A DNA stretch of 6,917 bases from positions 1 through 6,917 of the forward strand of contig JAQCAN010000134.1 in the NCBI GenBank assembly GCA_027621335.1, read 5' to 3'. Below, in pieces: positions 5,841 through 6,917 of this stretch. The number at the start of each line of letters is the position of its first letter. Within the stretch, counting starts at the first letter, position 1. The stretch is from Bacteroidota bacterium. Lineage in GTDB: Bacteria; Bacteroidota; Bacteroidia; Flavobacteriales_D; JABDKJ01. The notes beneath the pieces were generated by a model. It was not told the DNA's origin. It worked only from the letters and a program-made list of their open reading frames with translations, and did not search any database. Both the position numbers and the translations under genes were made by a program.

Positions 5841-6917
5841 TCAGGCGAGCTCTCTGGCTTCTTTCTTCTGATGAGGTAATGGCTTATCCACTTGAGCCGA
5901 TTCGGTTTTTGCTTTGTATCGTTTCATGAACAGAGCTTTGGAATCCCTGTAGCTGGAGACCGCTCCAAGCTTATGCATCAGGAAGATATAGATCCATGCC
6001 AGATCGATCTGATAGGGAAGGAAGCCGGCCCTGGCACTCCGCGGATAGAGGTGATGGTTATTATGCCATTCCCCAGAGAGCAGTCCGGGACGTGTCTGAT
6101 TGATGGATAAGTTGCTACGGTCATAGTCTATTCCGTCCTTATGCTTTTCCTCACCACCTCCGTGTCCTGTGTAGTTGAAGGCTCTTACCAATACGAACCA
6201 GAACATGGCGGCTGCGAACATGGTACATGCCAGTGCATGCCCGCCCATCAGGTAGAATGCGCCATACCAGAAGGCCCAGTTGCCGAACCACAGCGCGAAT
6301 GTGTAGAATGGTGTAGCCACCGAGCCCCATTTGAGATATTGTGAATAGGAGTTGATCTGAACTCCTGTATGCGCCAAAAATGAAGTAGCCTTCGCATAAT
6401 CTTCTTCACTCATTTCCCTTGCGATACTCTGATGATTGACATCGGACAGCATACAGTATAAGAAACCACCTTTGGCATTATATGGATCCCCAGGCTCATC
6501 GGACATTGCGTGATGTACGTGATGAGAGACGACATAGATCTCTTCAGGAAAGGTCTTGATGACCAGATTCTGAGTGATGAACCGCCATATCGGATGGCTG
6601 AAAGTGTAGGCCTGATGAGTAGAAAACCTATGGAACCATATGGTCCCATGAGTACTCATGATGACCATCGCGTAAACGATGAAAGCCACTAAGAGTCCTA
6701 AGGAAAAATAGTCTACGAGGAAGAAATAGAAGAATGGGAGCATGCACAGTGGCATGAGCCAGCTCATCATAGAGATCCAATTGCGTCTGTTCTTGAAGAC
6801 ATTGACACGCGAGAAAGCTTCTTTGAGCAGCTGTTTTTTAGTAGGAACGATGAGCTCACCATTGGCGTCCTTCCATCCATAAGAAGGAACGTGAAGAACG
6901 GAATCAATAAATGCCAT
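5841..6917 (-). CDS. Membrane fatty-acyl (acyl-CoA, delta-9 type) desaturase
   Basis: This is a di-iron integral-membrane desaturase that inserts a cis double bond into acyl chains using O2 and an electron donor, raising membrane fluidity. The protein has 358 residues. The three histidine boxes are complete: H96-R-F-S-T-H101, H132-H-V-H-H136 and H285-N-N-H-H289 (within GEWHNNHH). N248-Y-T-G-H252 matches the NxxxH that supplies further ligands in stearoyl-CoA desaturases. Hydrophobic pairs at about 48-92 and 198-247 give the usual four-helix topology, with the histidine boxes on the cytoplasmic side. The tail from about 335 on is hydrophilic and Lys/Glu-rich. The ATG occupies the last three bases of the window (6917-6915), so upstream codons and the promoter cannot be seen and a longer N-terminus is not excluded. 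Requirement for O2 implies an aerobic host. Delta-9 position and acyl-CoA as substrate are family-level inference. Confidence 0.92.
   Translation of the reverse strand: MAFIDSVLHVPSYGWKDANGELIVPTKKQLLKEAFSRVNVFKNRRNWISMMSWLMPLCMLPFFYFFLVDYFSLGLLVAFIVYAMVIMSTHGTIWFHRFSTHQAYTFSHPIWRFITQNLVIKTFPEEIYVVSHHVHHAMSDEPGDPYNAKGGFLYCMLSDVNHQSIAREMSEEDYAKATSFLAHTGVQINSYSQYLKWGSVATPFYTFALWFGNWAFWYGAFYLMGGHALACTMFAAAMFWFVLVRAFNYTGHGGGEEKHKDGIDYDRSNLSINQTRPGLLSGEWHNNHHLYPRSARAGFLPYQIDLAWIYIFLMHKLGAVSSYRDSKALFMKRYKAKTESAQVDKPLPHQKKEARELA

Noticed and set aside
1..6917. A defence, biosynthetic or mobile system linking all genes
   Set aside because: No transposase, integrase, nuclease, CRISPR repeat or biosynthetic core enzyme is present; gene order and orientation look like ordinary chromosome.

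Overview
The window looks like a piece of chromosome from an aerobic member of the Bacteroidota, most likely a flavobacteria-like marine or freshwater lineage. Three things point there. The first is a large secreted PKD-repeat protein that ends in a type B (CHU_C / 'gliding motility-associated') sorting domain of the type IX secretion system. The second is a small GreA-like protein of a kind I recall mainly from this phylum. The third is the absence of clear Shine-Dalgarno sequences, together with a perfect TAnnTTTG-type -7 element. Base composition is moderate, by eye a little under 50% GC, and similar across the genes. I see no sign of recent transfer, no mobile element, no tRNA or rRNA and no CRISPR.

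Layout from left to right. Positions 1-410 (minus strand) hold the 5' part of tag, a DNA-3-methyladenine glycosylase I that runs off the left edge. A 57-bp divergent spacer follows, with a perfect 15-bp palindrome next to a -7 element. Then, on the plus strand, come the secreted PKD protein (468-3116), an MFS transporter (3180-4451) and the GreA-like protein (4448-4903). The last two overlap by ATGA. These meet proC (4946-5743, minus) head-to-head at their 3' ends. The two stop codons lie on opposite arms of a foldable element at 4901-4948. A 97-bp spacer separates proC from a membrane fatty-acyl desaturase (5841-6917, minus), whose ATG is exactly the last three bases of the window. No gap reaches 300 bp; the gene-free spacers are 411-467, 3117-3179, 4904-4945 and 5744-5840.

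The genes do not form one obvious pathway. They look like housekeeping and envelope functions side by side: alkylation repair (tag), a cell-surface or secreted adhesin-like protein, export (MFS), RNA polymerase rescue (Gre-like), proline synthesis (proC) and membrane-lipid unsaturation (desaturase). I did not find a convincing new multi-gene system. The most interesting points are the compact Gre-like factor with an intact G-D-x-x-E fingertip coupled to a transporter, substituted key residues in Tag and ProC, the non-ATG start of the PKD protein on top of a promoter element, and the folded element at the convergent gene ends.
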